64,000 nt of DNA, from the NCBI GenBank assembly GCA_029339195.1, contig JAPTJF010000106.1, positions 87,568 through 151,567 on the forward strand, read 5' to 3'. The notes under the pieces were generated by a model. That model had not been told where the DNA came from. It searched no databases and worked only from the letters and a program-made list of their open reading frames with translations. The translations under genes were made by a program, and so were the position numbers. The DNA comes from Micractinium sp. NFX-FRZ. Its lineage: Eukaryota > Chlorophyta > Trebouxiophyceae > Chlorellales > Chlorellaceae. This document shows, one piece after another, positions 21,338 to 34,329 of the stretch; the first letter of the stretch is position 1; each line of letters opens with the position of its first letter.

Positions 21338-21824
21338 AATGTACTACTGCACACCGGTGGGCGGGTGGCAGAGAAGAGGGTACACAGGAGAGGGTGCCAC
21401 CGCTGTCCGAGCCGGCGAAAGCAGAGATGAGCAGGGGACGTGAATGTGGCGGGGCGAGGGAAGAGAGTGAGGTGGGGCGTGGTCGTGATGAAATGGAGGG
21501 AGAGAGGCAGGAGGAAAGAAAGGAAGGTTGCTGCCTACTGCTCCTGGCTTGCTGTGCTGCCTAGCTGGGACAGGACCGTGTCGGGAAAAATGACGGCTGC
21601 TCTGGCATATACTGAACGCAGCAAACCCAGCAGCTAGCGCATGCCGTGGCGCCGCCCTTGGCAAGTCAATGGGCTGGGGGCGCCCGCCAGGCAGCAGCTG
21701 GGCCGCAGTGCAGCAAGCGTGATGCCAGGCTTGATGGTCTGCTCCTGCAGCTGGCAAATGTGAGGTGCCCCTGCTGCTAAGGCTACGTCTGTTGCTGCCC
21801 TAAGAGCTGGGCATAGCTGCCCCT

Positions 21825-23312
<1,488 letters not shown>

Positions 23313-23725
23313 GCTGCTGGTGTGATGCAGAGCGGCTGAGCAGGCTCGACGGGACGCAGGGTTGCAAAGAGCTTGTGGCGGCGAGCGCACTTGAAAGTGG
23401 AGGCGGGCACGCGCAGGCGGCAAGCAGCTGTCTGGAAGGCAACAGAAGCGATGTGAAACAAGGGGTTCAAATGGGGCGCAGACGGCCCACCGGCCATGAG
23501 GCCACTCTGCCGCCGCCGCCGCCAGCGGGGACACCGCCAGCGGTGACGCAGGTGCCATCCTTCTTTCTAATCACAGCCAATTGAACCGTTACACAGCTTT
23601 GTACAACAGTGCCAAGTTCAGTGTCAGTTTCAACCTGTCACCCTGGTCACCCCTCAGCCACTGGTCGGCTGTCCCTGGCCCTGGCCGGCCTCCCCAACGC
23701 GTTTTGCAACCGCACGGAGGGTGGC
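23313..23725. other. spacer between UBE2 start and upstream gene's stop
   Basis: Holds the UBE2 promoter and 5' UTR and the 3' UTR of the coiled-coil gene, which is in the same direction. No gene seen. Confidence 0.5.
23589..23593 (-). terminator. TGTAA signal (coiled-coil gene)
   Basis: TTACA on the plus strand, 133 nt after the stop of the coiled-coil gene. Confidence 0.6.
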
Positions 23726-26700
23726 TCAGGGCGAGCCACCGATGACAGGCTGGCGCTGCGCCACCACGCCCTTGAGCCAGCTGTCGTAGCTGGACAGCAG
23801 GTTCTTGTTCTCCCGCTTGTACACCTCCAGCTTGCGACGCATGGATTCCAGTGCGGCCTGCGGAGGTGGGGGCAGGGTGCGGTCGCAACAGCATCTGGCG
23901 TGCAAGCCGACTACAGCCCGACACAGCGCAGCACAGCATACGCCGCACAGCACCGCAAAATCAAGTGTCACATGAGACTTAATGTACCCCACGACTGCAT
24001 TCTCTGGCTCCCCCAGCAGCCCCACCTGGCTGCTCTCATATGCCTCCTCGCTGCGCGACTTGGCAGATGCCACCTCGCTCAGGTTGCCCTGCAGGCACAG
24101 CCAGCGTGCAATAATGTTGGTTTCTTGCTAACATTACACTCTGAAAACAAGCTTCGTGCGCGCCTTTGAACCATGCAATCCATGCCAGCCACGACAGCTG
24201 ACACCTGCAATTGCACCATACCGACCAAGGAACTGCGGGCACGCACCTCGAGCTCCTCGGCCCGCCGCCGCATCGCCTTGGCCTCCTGCTGCGCCGCCAC
24301 CCTGGCAGCCTCCTCAGACTGCAGGGCAAGCAGAAAGGCATGGAGAATAAGTGTCTTGCCACGGCAACAGAGCACATGGGCCTACATGCTCAGCTGCCTC
24401 TAGCCGCATCATACACTGCCAAGAGGAAGGCGCCCACATCGCAAAATCACATGCCGCTTCCGCATGACCTCCCTCCCGTCCCATGCATGCAGCGCCGCAC
24501 CTGCAGGCGCGCCAGTGTGTCAGCCAGCAGCCCGCCCTTCTCCTGCTGCTCCCGCATGCGCCCGCTGCTCAGGGAGGCCAGCTCGCCGCGCAGCTTGCTG
24601 GCCCGCAGCTGCTCCTCGTTCAGCGTGTTCCTGCAGGGCAGGCAGGCAAGGCAGACGGTGGCTGAGACTGCTACATCTCAGGATGCAGCCAACATGAAGT
24701 GGTGCGGGAGGGCGGACCGCCCTGGAAGGCAGAATGGCAAGAAGCGCGGGTTGTGAGCGGAAGCTCTTCACACAGCAGCCCACCTGAGGCGCGTGTTGTC
24801 CTCCTGCACCGCCGACAGCTCAGCGCGCGCCGTCACCTGCCCTTGCTCCGCTCCGGCCAGCTCGTCGCGCGTGCGAGCAAGTTCCATTTGGGTCTGCAGG
24901 ATGAGTGAGGCAGAGGTAGGCGCATGCTGGCATGTGGAGCTGACCTACGACAACTGCTTGCAGGCAGAGCTACACCTGCACCAGCTGAGCCTGCTAACTG
25001 CAGCCTCCGGCCTGTGCTAACCACCCGCAATTGCCAGCAAAACCACCCCACGGTGCTTGCCTGTTGCAGCCGCCCCTCCAACGACTTGACCACCCCCTCC
25101 AGCCGACGGCGGTCGCTGGCAGCGGCTGCCTGGTCGTCTGCAGCCCTGGAGTTGAGCAGCTGCAGCGCATCGCCCAGCTCCTGCAGGGGAAACAGAAGGT
25201 GTGATAAGTGAACAGAACAGGCTTCGTATCGGCCCAACACCGGCCTGTCTTGCACACACCGTCCAGTCAGTCACAGCGCACACCTCACAACCGACCAGCC
25301 CCAGAAATGCCAACACCTGTCCCGCACCTCCATCCCCACCACTCCGCATGTCCACCACACCCACCTTGGCCTGCAGGTCGCGCCGCGCCAGCTCCAACTC
25401 CCGCCCATCCGCATCCGCCTGCAGCTGCTTGCAGCGCCGCTGCCAGCTGCCCGCCTCCTCCCGTGCCACCTGCACCTCCTGCCGCAGGCACCCCGCCTCC
25501 ATGTCCCGCTCCTGCAGTGCTCATGTACAGGCCACAGCAGCACAAGGCATGGGAATGATGCCCCACATGCGCATTGACGCAGGGGTGATTACGGCAGCAC
25601 AGCACACATGTGCGCTGGGCGTGCCAATATGTGCTGCAAATCACTGTTCACCCCTGGACCACAGCTGGATCCCCCCAATCCTCCCCACCTGCGCTGCCGC
25701 GGAGGCCTCATCCCGGGAGCGGCGCAGTGACTCAACGGTGCCCCTCAGCTGCTCCACCTGCCCCTCCAGCGTCTCCACCGCCACCTCCTTCTCCTTCACC
25801 GTCTCCATCAGCATCTTGAAGGCAGCCTGGGTGTCCCCCAGCAGGCCTTGCACCTCCTGAGGCAGGCGGGGGCAGGAGGGAAGGAGGAAGGTGGAGATGA
25901 CGCTTCAGCTCATCCAGCAGCAGAGGTGGGCTGCCTGGTGACCGGCCTTGCTTCATTCTTGGCAGCATCCCAACAACATCCTGCAAACCAACAGCCGTCA
26001 AAGAACACCCAGTGCAGGACGGGTGTGCAGCCCAGTCCCGGCCTACCCTGAGGTCCTGCTGCGCCTGCTCCAGCTCAGCTGTGAGGTTTGGCACCTTGGC
26101 CGCCTGCCGTGACAGATCCCCCAGCTGCAGCAGTACGGATGGTGGCGGTGGCACAGGCGCTCAGAAGTCAGCATCTGCTGCCTGTCCACCAAGCACCCTT
26201 AAACCAGCACGGTGTCAAACGCATTGCACCTCCTCCTTTATCGCTGCCTACCCCTGTCCCTGCACCGCGCCGCCCACCTGCTCCGCCTGCGTGCGAGCCT
26301 CTGCCCGCGCCACCTCCAGCTCCCCGCGGCACCGCTGCAGGTGCTGGCACGTCTCATCGTGCTCCGCCTTCAAGTCATCATAGTGCGCCTGCACCAGCGA
26401 ACAAATACACAGGTGGGTGGCAGGCGCCGAGCCCGGCGCCCGGCGCCCCAGGCTTTCATCACCCCAGTTCTGGAGGCCCAGCAGCCACGCCATAGACGGG
26501 GTGTCTTTGCTTCCCCCGACTGAACTAGCCAATCTGCCGGTTGGTGAAGGAGGTGGGCTGGCAAAATCTGCAGATGCGCATACAGCCCTTCAGTAGGCTG
26601 GACACCGGCAATCCGTCTCCAGAGCATGTACAGCTGTAGCACACATCTCTCTCTCACCCACACACAGGGTGGACTGCCCCAAACCATGCCTCGCTTGCAG

Positions 26701-28795
26701 CCACTAGCCTGCTCTCCGCCCTGCTACCCTACGCTGCCACTAGCACACCTCCTTGGCGATGTAGAGCGCCGCAGAGGCCTCCATCTCCGCCACCCGCCCC
26801 TGCAGCTCCGCAGCCTCCTGCACCGCCTCCGCCTGCCCCCGCCGGGCAGCCTCCAGCTGCTCCTGCGCGGCACGCAGGTCCTGGCGGCTGCGGGCGGCTG
26901 CTGCCTCGGCGGAAGTGCGGGCCTGTGTGGCTGACTCGGCCTCCGACTGGGATGAGCGCAGCTGGTCCTGTAGCTCGCTGTTGCGGGAGCTAAGGCTGCA
27001 GGGCGGGCAGAGGACAAGAGTGAGAGCTCAGGCCGGGGCAGCGGAGGTGGGTGGGAGGGGATTAAGGGCGGATCCAGTTTGTGGAGTGCAGACCAGCGCT
27101 CTTCATTTGGTAGGGGCTGTCCACCAGACAAGTCCGCTGCAGCAGGCCCGCAGTCTCCAGCCCTGGCCCTTACCTGCGCAGGCTGGCCTCCAGCTCTGCA
27201 CACTTGCGCTGCTGCGCCTCACGGGTGTTCTTCTCGCGGGCCACTGCCGTCTTCAGAGACTCCACCTCGGCCTGAAGGGAGAGAAGGCAAGTGGGGAGCA
27301 TGGGCAGGGCAGGGCGGGACGCAGCATGGGGAAGATGAAAGGGCACAGCAGGAGGGAGGGTGAGCAGGCAAGCTAAGCGGACAGCCAGCCTGGCAGCCGC
27401 CCCAGCCAGGTTGGCTGGCCATGCACAGGCCATGCCAAGAAGCCCTGCACCGAGGAACACAACCCTGCCAGCAACACAGGTAGCTCTTGCCGGCTCCTCA
27501 GCTCACCAGCAGCCCCGCCTGCGCCAGCCGCTCCTTGTTGTGAGCAGTCTCCGCTGACAGCCGCCCCTCTCGCAGCTCAGCTGCCTCACGTTTGGCAGCC
27601 TCCAGCGCCTGCAGCACCCACAAGGAGTTTCATGTTTGTGGCGGAGCATAAGCACAGTGGTGCGCAGAAGGTGTGCAGGCACAGCTGAGCTGGCAGCATG
27701 GCGACGGCAGTACTCAAACCCCGCAGGTGTCTGCACCCACCTGCTCCATCCCCTTGAGCTGCACCGCGGCGGCGCTGGCCTTGTCAGCAGCCCGCCCAGC
27801 ATCCAGCTCCGCGTTCACCCTGCAGCAACAGTGGGCGGCAGGTTGGCTAGGTTGAGCGATCGTGACGGTGCAGTGTTGGCAGGAGGGGCAGGGCGGCATC
27901 CCGAGGTGCCCTGCGAGTAAACAAGCATGGGAGCCCTGCTAGCGGGTTACTGGCCTCCCCTTGCCACCTTTCCTCTCAGTGCCCCCCCTAAAACCGTCCA
28001 ATGAGCCAGCCCAGGCCAGCCCACCCAGCACCCAGCACCCACCTGAGCAGGTGCTCCGCCTGCAGGCGCTTGTGCAGGTCCTTCACCCGCTCCTGGTGCG
28101 CCGCCTCCAGCTCAGCACGCCCGCGGCACTCCTCTGCCAGCCTCTCACGCAGGCCCTCCAGCCGGCCCTGGGGCACAACGGCGCAGGCAGGCAGGCAGGC
28201 AGGCAGGAGGCAAGAGGAAGTGAGCATGCTGGTGGGGCCCACCGCTGCAAACCATCTACATGCTGTGCTGCACAGGCCAACGCCCCACTGAAGCATTGGT
28301 CCATGCACCAAGCTGGCACCAGCATGGGCTTTGGCATGCCTCCGGTTGCACAAGCAGCCCACGACCTGCCCTCCCACCTGCTCCGTGCGGAAGCGCCCGG
28401 CTAGCGCCGCAAGCTCGCCGCGCAGCGTGCCGCCCTCGCGCTCTCCCACCTGCCGCACCCGCACCAGCTCGGCTGCCAGCGCTGCATTGGCCCCCCGCAT
28501 GCCTCGAGCTTGGGCGCGTGCAGCTGACGCCTGCTGCCGCGCGCGCTCGCCGTCCATAGCGCGAGCACCGCCGCTCATGAGGAAGTTGCGAGGATCGGTG
28601 CCGTTGCCGCCATCACGGCTGCCCCGCTGCGAGCCTGTAGAGCACATCGATGTTGTTTACATGAGTCGCCCGCACTTCCACGTTTGGACTCTTAACTCAA
28701 ACATTGCACCAGCAACGGGGAGACTCACCGCGCTTGCCGCCGGCGCCCGGCGAGCGGGAGCGGTGGTCGGCAAAGGTGGTTGTTGCGGTGGCCAT
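23726..28795 (-). CDS. long coiled-coil protein, function unknown (701 aa)
   Basis: Seventeen exons on the minus strand: 28795-28729, 28634-28378, 28167-28043, 27819-27741, 27608-27507, 27271-27174, 26995-26749, 26388-26278, 26124-26047, 25856-25689, 25511-25365, 25180-25061, 24893-24784, 24630-24501, 24318-24247, 24088-24026, 23857-23726; 2106 nt. After a short Ser/Arg-rich head (HRSRSPGAGGKRG) nearly the whole protein is charged, Ala/Glu/Leu/Gln-rich helix with heptad spacing. The C-terminal block MRRKLEVYKRENKNLLSSY is the least repetitive and may be the conserved part. No motor, kinase or other globular domain is visible. Such proteins are usually cytoskeletal, centrosomal or tethering scaffolds, but nothing here decides which. 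The intron after exon 12 uses a GC donor (CAG then GCAAGC at 25060). Confidence 0.75.
28182..28208. repeat. GGCA tetranucleotide repeat
   Basis: About six GGCA units in an intron of the coiled-coil gene. Confidence 0.8.
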
Positions 28796-29064
28796 GGTCG
28801 CGCGCGGGCTGTGGACCAGCACGACCGTGGTGGTGTCACAGCCCGCATCCTCGGAGGACTCGCCGCAGGAGAGCCCTGCCGGCATGGCTCGCAATGGCTG
28901 ACTGAGGCGGGCGGCGCCCAAGAGCCCTCAATCAAGGCCGCTACTCCACGTAGGGTGTCGTCGCACAATTGGAGCGGTTATCGAAAGCCGTCGGGCCGGT
29001 CTCACCGCCCTTTGTGTGAAGGTTTTTTCGACCGGCGCTTTGTAAATTCCAATCCGGCTTGGGG

Positions 29065-29072
29065 TATAAATA
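29065..29072 (+). promoter_or_regulatory. TATAAATA box with no assigned gene
   Basis: A perfect plus-strand TATAAATA in a GC-rich setting. The next plus-strand start codon I support is 1.3 kb away (KH gene), so it serves either a long 5' leader or an unrecognised transcript. Confidence 0.3.
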
Positions 29073-29776
29073 CGCCCTATTGCCAGCACTGCCGCGCGCT
29101 GTCGTCTGCAACGCTGGCATCCAGGTGGCGGCGCCTGGCAGTTGGGTGCCGCCGGCGGTGCCTGACGGCTGCGAGGCGTTGTGCGGCGTGTGTGTAGGTG
29201 GAGTTTGAACACAAAGTAAACAGCCAGTGGCTGTGGTCCAACGGGTGACCCTTGGCTGCAACTTGGCATATGTTTTCTTGCCGCCACGGTGCGCGCCAGC
29301 AGGACACCCGCCTGATCGACGTTGTGGTTTAGGGAACGACCCATCGGGCAAAGCAAGAAAAAGCTGGCGATGTTGACCGATAGCGCCATTTGACCTGTTA
29401 TGTTCTGCCCTTGCACACTGGTGGTCTGAACACCCAGTGTGCTGGCACCGCTTCCCCCACTGCGCGCCTGCCTGCCTCCCTTGCTCTCTGCTTGATCCCC
29501 ACAGTTCTACGTCTGCCAGGCCACTCCAACAATCACACTGCAAACTCATCTGTACGGTCCACCCGTTGGATAGCCAGACAATTGCGCCTCTGCGCTTGTG
29601 AGGTGCAGGGCACAGAGGACGCACGCTGCACATCTGCCAGCAACACCACAGGGCATGCTGCCGGGGGCGATGGTGCCAGCGGGTTGAAGGTACCGAAACC
29701 AGTTCGTCCCGGCACTCCCGTCACCAGTAGGACTGCTTGGCGAGGCCGGACTGCTGGCGCGTCATGACCAGCTTTG

Positions 29777-29918
29777 ATAGTGGCCAGGGTTTTTCCTGGA
29801 TTTTCCAGACTGGCAGAGGCTGGCGGAGGGCGGGACCACTCTGCCAGTGCCCCTATTTTTTCAATAGATTCTGCCAGTACTGGCAGATCTGCCAGTGTGG
29901 GGAAACCCTGATAGTGGC
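29777..29918. mobile_element. hAT-type MITE with 8-bp target duplication
   Basis: A 126-bp element (29785-29910) begins CAGGGTTTTTCC and ends GGGGAAACCCTG, an imperfect terminal inverted repeat. It is flanked on both sides by the identical 8-mer ATAGTGGC (29777-29784 and 29911-29918). An 8-bp duplication with CAGGG ends is the signature of the hAT superfamily. The inside is built of CTGGCAG/CTGCCAG palindromes and has no ORF, so it is non-autonomous. The perfect target duplication suggests recent insertion. Confidence 0.85.
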
Positions 29919-30100
29919 GCGGGGCTGGCACCAGCGAAGCGCGAGATCCTGCACCGGTGATGAAGCGGCAACGCCTGCCCATCTAGAGCTGTAGATGTTT
30001 CACACTCCATCAAATCAAATAATATGTACATGACCTAACATACCATGACATGTAGCATGTGACACAAAGGGTGCAGTGGTTGTTTGGCAGCTGCGGCAGC

Positions 30101-30148
30101 GTCATGGCGACAGCGTCATGGCGACAGCGTCATGGCGACAGCGTCATA
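30101..30148. repeat. 14-bp tandem repeat, about 3.4 units
   Basis: GTCATGGCGACAGC is repeated three times without change, then starts a fourth time. Confidence 0.9.
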
Positions 30149-30389
30149 GTTGCTGCAGGTAAGTAAGCTCGCACATCCGTGCGCATGCCGGCGTATTAGA
30201 GTGCCGAAAGAGCGAACGGCTTTAAAGAAGCGTCAGCGGCAAGGGGGCCTGTTCTTCTGCATCTTTTGTCCTTGCTGGCAGGCCGGGGCAGACCCCATCT
30301 CCCTCCCTCCCTCACCAACCCCTCCCCAATTCGCCCCAGCTACCTGCAGCTGCTGGTTGTGTGTATCTAACAGGCAGCCAGCAGCGAAA

Positions 30390-32791
30390 ATGGCAGCACT
30401 CGGGACACTCGCTCAGGCGCTCAGGCCTTCCGCCACCTCTGTGGCGGCCGCCTCAGCGGCCAGCCGCGCTGGTTCCACGGCTGCCTTCCGCCCGGCGCCC
30501 GCCAAGCAGACGCTGGCCGGCAAGAGCCTGTCACACAACGCGCGGAGCTTCTCCGCCTCTGCTGCGGCCACCGATGCCCCCCCTGCGCCGGTGGTGGCCA
30601 CCGCCCCCTCTGTGTGAGCCCCTGGGCGGGTTGTATGGCTGGGCGGGGTGCCGGCGGCATGTGGCGGCGCCATGCGGGCCGGCCGCCGCGCGGGCGGGCC
30701 GCTGGAAGCAGCCAGACTTGGTTGCTGCGCACCCCTCCCTCATGCCTGCTTTGCCGCCCCTCTGCCACGCCATTGCAGCGACTCTGAGCGCGAGGCGCGC
30801 AGCATCAACGACCACGGCCTGCAGTTCAAGTTCCTGGTGCCCGCCACCGTCGTGGGTGCTGTGCTGGGCCGCGGCGGCGCCAGCGTGGCGGCCATCAAGC
30901 GCGAGACGGGCGCCTACGTCCAGTTCACCCGCCCCGGCACCGCCACCAACTCCCCCAAGGAGCGCATGATGATTGTGGCGGTGGAGCGCCGCGACCAGCT
31001 GGCCAAGGCCGTGGAGATGATCTTCCAGGTGGGTGCTGGGCAGGTGCTGGGAGCGCTCAACCGCTGGGCAGCGCAGGCTGCGGGTTTGGCTGAGGTTGCT
31101 GCCTGCAGTATGCCGGATCACGTGGTGCTTGGCATTGTGCTGGGTGCCGTGATTTGCCTGCTGGCCCATGGGCCTGGGCGCAGCCGGCAGCGCGCGCCCC
31201 TGCTGCCGTGCCGGCACTGAATGAACGTTGCGCTGTGCTGTGCAGGCCATGGAGCGTGAGGGCGCCCTGGACAAGATGCGCACCAAGCAGTTTGCCCCCG
31301 ACAAGTTCTTCTTCCAGCAGGTGTGCCGGTGGTACATACAGAAACAGCTTTGAGGAATGGCAGGGGGAGGGGGTGCATGTGGGGCATGCAGGCCGGGTGG
31401 CGAGCAGACGCCAGCACTGGCGGCACGGGCGAGGGCTTTTTGGCCTGCAGCGGCCTGCGCACCTCCCGCCCCTGCTGCGCCCCATCCCCTGCCTGTACTG
31501 CCACAGGTCGTCCCCGCCACTCAGCTGCCCCTGCTGCTCCCGCGCCTTTTCCCCAGCCCTCCCCCCCCCAGCCAAAGACCCGCCTTTCTTTGTGCACCTC
31601 ACCGTTTTTTACTCAAAACCACAAACCCCGCAGGTCATCCCCGCCATGTGTGCCGGCAAGGTCATGGGCCCCGGCGGCGAGGCGATCAAGAGCATGTCTG
31701 AGCGCACCGGGTGCAGCGTGGTGGTGGAGGGCAAGTCGCCCAACGCCGCCTTTGTGCCCTTCCGCCTGGTCAACTACCTGGCGCCCACGCCCGCACAGAT
31801 TGCTGCCGCGGTGGCAGAGGTGGTGGAGCTGGTCTGCCAGGAGGACAAGTACGAAGCAAGTGAGTGGGGAGGCTGGAACGAAGGACGCAGAAGGCACTGT
31901 GTTGGTTGGTGTCTGCCGGGGTGTGGCCGAGGCGATGGAGCTGGTCTGCCCGCAGGACGCGTAACGAAGTGAACGGGTCGTCTGGAGGACACGTGGAAAG
32001 GGACATTGCACCTGCGAGATTACGTTCTCCTCGCCACTGCGGCGTTTCTCCCATCTGACTTCCCACCGCGCCTCCTCCTCGCCTGCAGCCATCCGGGAGC
32101 TCACCTCTGTGTGCTTCCGCATCATTGAGATCCCGGAGCGGCGCGTGGGCGCCCTGCTGGGCCCCTCTGGCTCGCACATCAAGAACCTGCAGGAGGTGCT
32201 GCGCTGCAAGATGGGCGTGGCAGACAACTCCAGCAAGCCTGGCTCCCGCTTTGTGAGGTGTGCGTGTGTGCTTGTGTGGGCAGTGTTGTCGACAGGAAGG
32301 GGTTGTGCGGGTTTTTTAGAGAGCACGTTGTGTGGCGGTGTTTGACAGAACGGGGTGTGCGTGTGCTTGAGAGGATGGTATGGTGTGTATTTGTGTGTGC
32401 CTGTGTGTGTGAGAATTGCGCGCAGCAGTGGGGGTTTGTGCGGGATGGTAGGGCCTGGGGGGAGACGAGCGGCATCACGTCTGTGCATCACGGGCGTGCG
32501 CACTAAGCACCGGCGCTCGCCGCCCTGCTGCCCCGACCCCCACCTGCCCCCTCTCACTCTCTCCGCCCCTCCTGCCCCCTCCTCCCCTGCTCTGTTTGCT
32601 GCAGCATCTGGGGCGCGCCGCTCAACGTGAAGGTTGCGGTGGATGTTGTCATGCTGGCCACCGGCCTCCTGCAGGCGCAGCTAGCGGCAGAGGCGGCGAC
32701 GCCGCCCGGCACGCCGCGCAGCAGCAGCGTGCGCTTCCCCAGCAGCCTCTCACCCTCGGTGACCCCTTCGGTCAACGGCGACGCAGAGTGA
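30390..32791 (+). CDS. triple KH-domain RNA-binding protein (376 aa)
   Basis: Exons: 30390-30613, 30779-31028, 31246-31320, 31634-31859, 32089-32257, 32605-32791; 1131 nt. The first about 75 residues lack acidic residues apart from one Asp near their end. They are rich in Ala, Ser and Arg (FRPAPAKQTLAGKS), as in organelle transit peptides. Three KH domains follow, each with its GXXG RNA-binding loop: GRGG (105-108), GPGG (195-198) and GPSG (283-286), with the flanking Ile/Val/Lys pattern (VVGAVLGRGG, AGKVMGPGG, VGALLGPSG). The tail is Ser/Pro-rich. KH proteins bind single-stranded RNA, so a role in organelle or cytoplasmic RNA handling is likely; the target is unknown. If the leader is not a transit peptide this would be a PCBP/nova-like cytosolic protein. 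Intron 4 carries a copy of the exon 4 end. Confidence 0.88.
31912..31972 (+). repeat. copy of KH gene exon 4 end and donor
   Basis: GTGGTGGAGCTGGTCTGCCA at the end of exon 4 is echoed by GCGATGGAGCTGGTCTGCCC at about 31934-31953, followed by a worn match to the exon end and donor. Confidence 0.75.
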
Positions 32792-34329
32792 TGAGCTGGC
32801 GCTCGATGAGCTGGCCCCTGGATGGTGCCCAGCCCAGGCTGGCTGCAAGCGAGGCGTCGGGCCTCGCGCGCACATTTGCGCCGCGTGCCTGCAGCCTTCT
32901 TCGTGCCGGACCCCTTGGCTGTTGCCGCCACCAGCCTTGCGGCGCCGCCTGCTCGCCCCCGCCCTCACACCCCACCCTCTTACACGCCGCGTGCCGCTGC
33001 CCCTCAGCCCTTCTTGATCCTCCCCCTCCCCCGACCGGTGAGGGGGCGGCTCTGTATGCCGATGCTCCCCTGAAATCTCTTTCTGCACCCCCCCGGCAGC
33101 GCCTCCCGTGGCAGGCGGGCTAGGCAGCATGCCCCTGCGCCCCACCCTCTCCCTTCCTGCTCCCCCCCCCCCCCCCTTCCCCTGCTATTATCTGTTAGTT
33201 TTGTTGCTCGTTTGTTGTCCGCTCGCTTTACCATCGACCCACCCCTAGGCTAGGAGCAGCACTGCATCATCTTTCTCTAGGAGGCTGGATTCCGCTTCCT
33301 TCCCGCAGCACCAGCACGCCCATCGCCCTGGCGCGGCGGGCAGTGGCCGATCCGCCCTCCTCCCCTCTCGGCTTCCAACCCAACGCAAAGCATTTTATTA
33401 CCCTCCCCTCCCCCCCCTTCATGATGTTGCCACACACCGCCTGACGCCGCCCTCCCCCTGCTGTTGCACGGCTCCCTGCCACTTACCACCGCCGTGTAAG
33501 GAGGAAACGATCGGCAGCAAGTGGGGCTTCTCAGAGGGGTGGGGATGACCCTTTCATTAGTAGACTGGTCCCGCATGGATGAGGAGACCCGCTGCCCCTG
33601 CTACACCCGCCCCACAACAGGGCCCTTGCAGTGCCTTGGCGAGGCGGCGTCTGTGGCGTGGTGCTGCTGGTGTTATCGGTGCCGCCGCGGGCGTTCTTGC
33701 TTGCCACTACCATGTCGCTATTGTTTTCACTCTTGACCAATGCCGAAAGCCACCGTCACGGATGCTCCCGGTCGACCACAGAAAGCGGGGCCGATGCTTT
33801 GCAGCTTCCAACGCGGTGAGGTCAAGTGCGGTGAACGCCTGCGAAGGCAGCTATCGATCGAACCAGTGCGCATGCCGTAGGCAATCCTTGCAGGCAAGTG
33901 CACTGCGCAAGGGACCCGTGCAAGTGCCAGCACTGCCTCTTCCCGCTTGCTCGGCAAAAGCCCTCCTTCAGAATCTCGCGTGATGCATATCGAAGCTGAT
34001 ATTGTGTGAGAGCCGCGCGTGTGTAGCCCGCCCTGACGTAGCAGGCCAAGCCTGCGGCAGGCTGCCCCTGCCTCGCCTCGGCGGCGCCAACTTGATGGAA
34101 CTGCTGCAGGGTGGTCTGCAGCAGAGGCCGCCTGAACCCTTTCTCTTTCTATCGCCCTCCTGCAGAACCAACGACACTCTGGAAGACAGGCACTTCCCTC
34201 CATCAGCCGCCCCCACACCCGCCCGCCTGCCGGCCTCCTGCCCGGCCCCAGAGGCTGCGCCGCCACTGCCGCTCCCCACATGAGCCGCCTGCACTAGCAG
34301 CAACTGCCAGCCGCGCAAGCAGCAGCAGC
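32792..34329. other. KH gene 3' region and spacer
   Basis: No gene supported. C-rich stretches occur (33164-33180). TGTAA at 33495 probably marks the transcript end; the rest precedes the armadillo-repeat gene. Confidence 0.5.
33495..33499 (+). terminator. TGTAA signal (KH gene)
   Basis: About 700 nt after the KH gene stop. Confidence 0.45.

Larger units (their letters stand above)
21165..21824. other. convergent 3' regions (PAN-like / UBE2)
   Basis: No gene. TGTAA signals of the two genes lie at 21333 (+) and 21306 (-), so the two transcripts probably overlap tail to tail by a few tens of bases. Confidence 0.5.
28796..30389. other. divergent intergenic region
   Basis: Spacer between the starts of the coiled-coil gene (-) and the KH gene (+). 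It holds a TATA box (29065-29072), a hAT-type MITE (29785-29910) and a 14-bp tandem repeat (30101-30148). ORFs here have no recognisable domain or supporting splice structure. Confidence 0.5.

Noticed and set aside
28941..29633. Minus-strand ORF of 230 codons
   Set aside because: It overlaps a region with a TATA box on the other strand and shows no conserved motif or splice pattern.
29533..29994. ORFs on both strands over the MITE
   Set aside because: They run through the hAT-type element and its target duplications, so coding is implausible.
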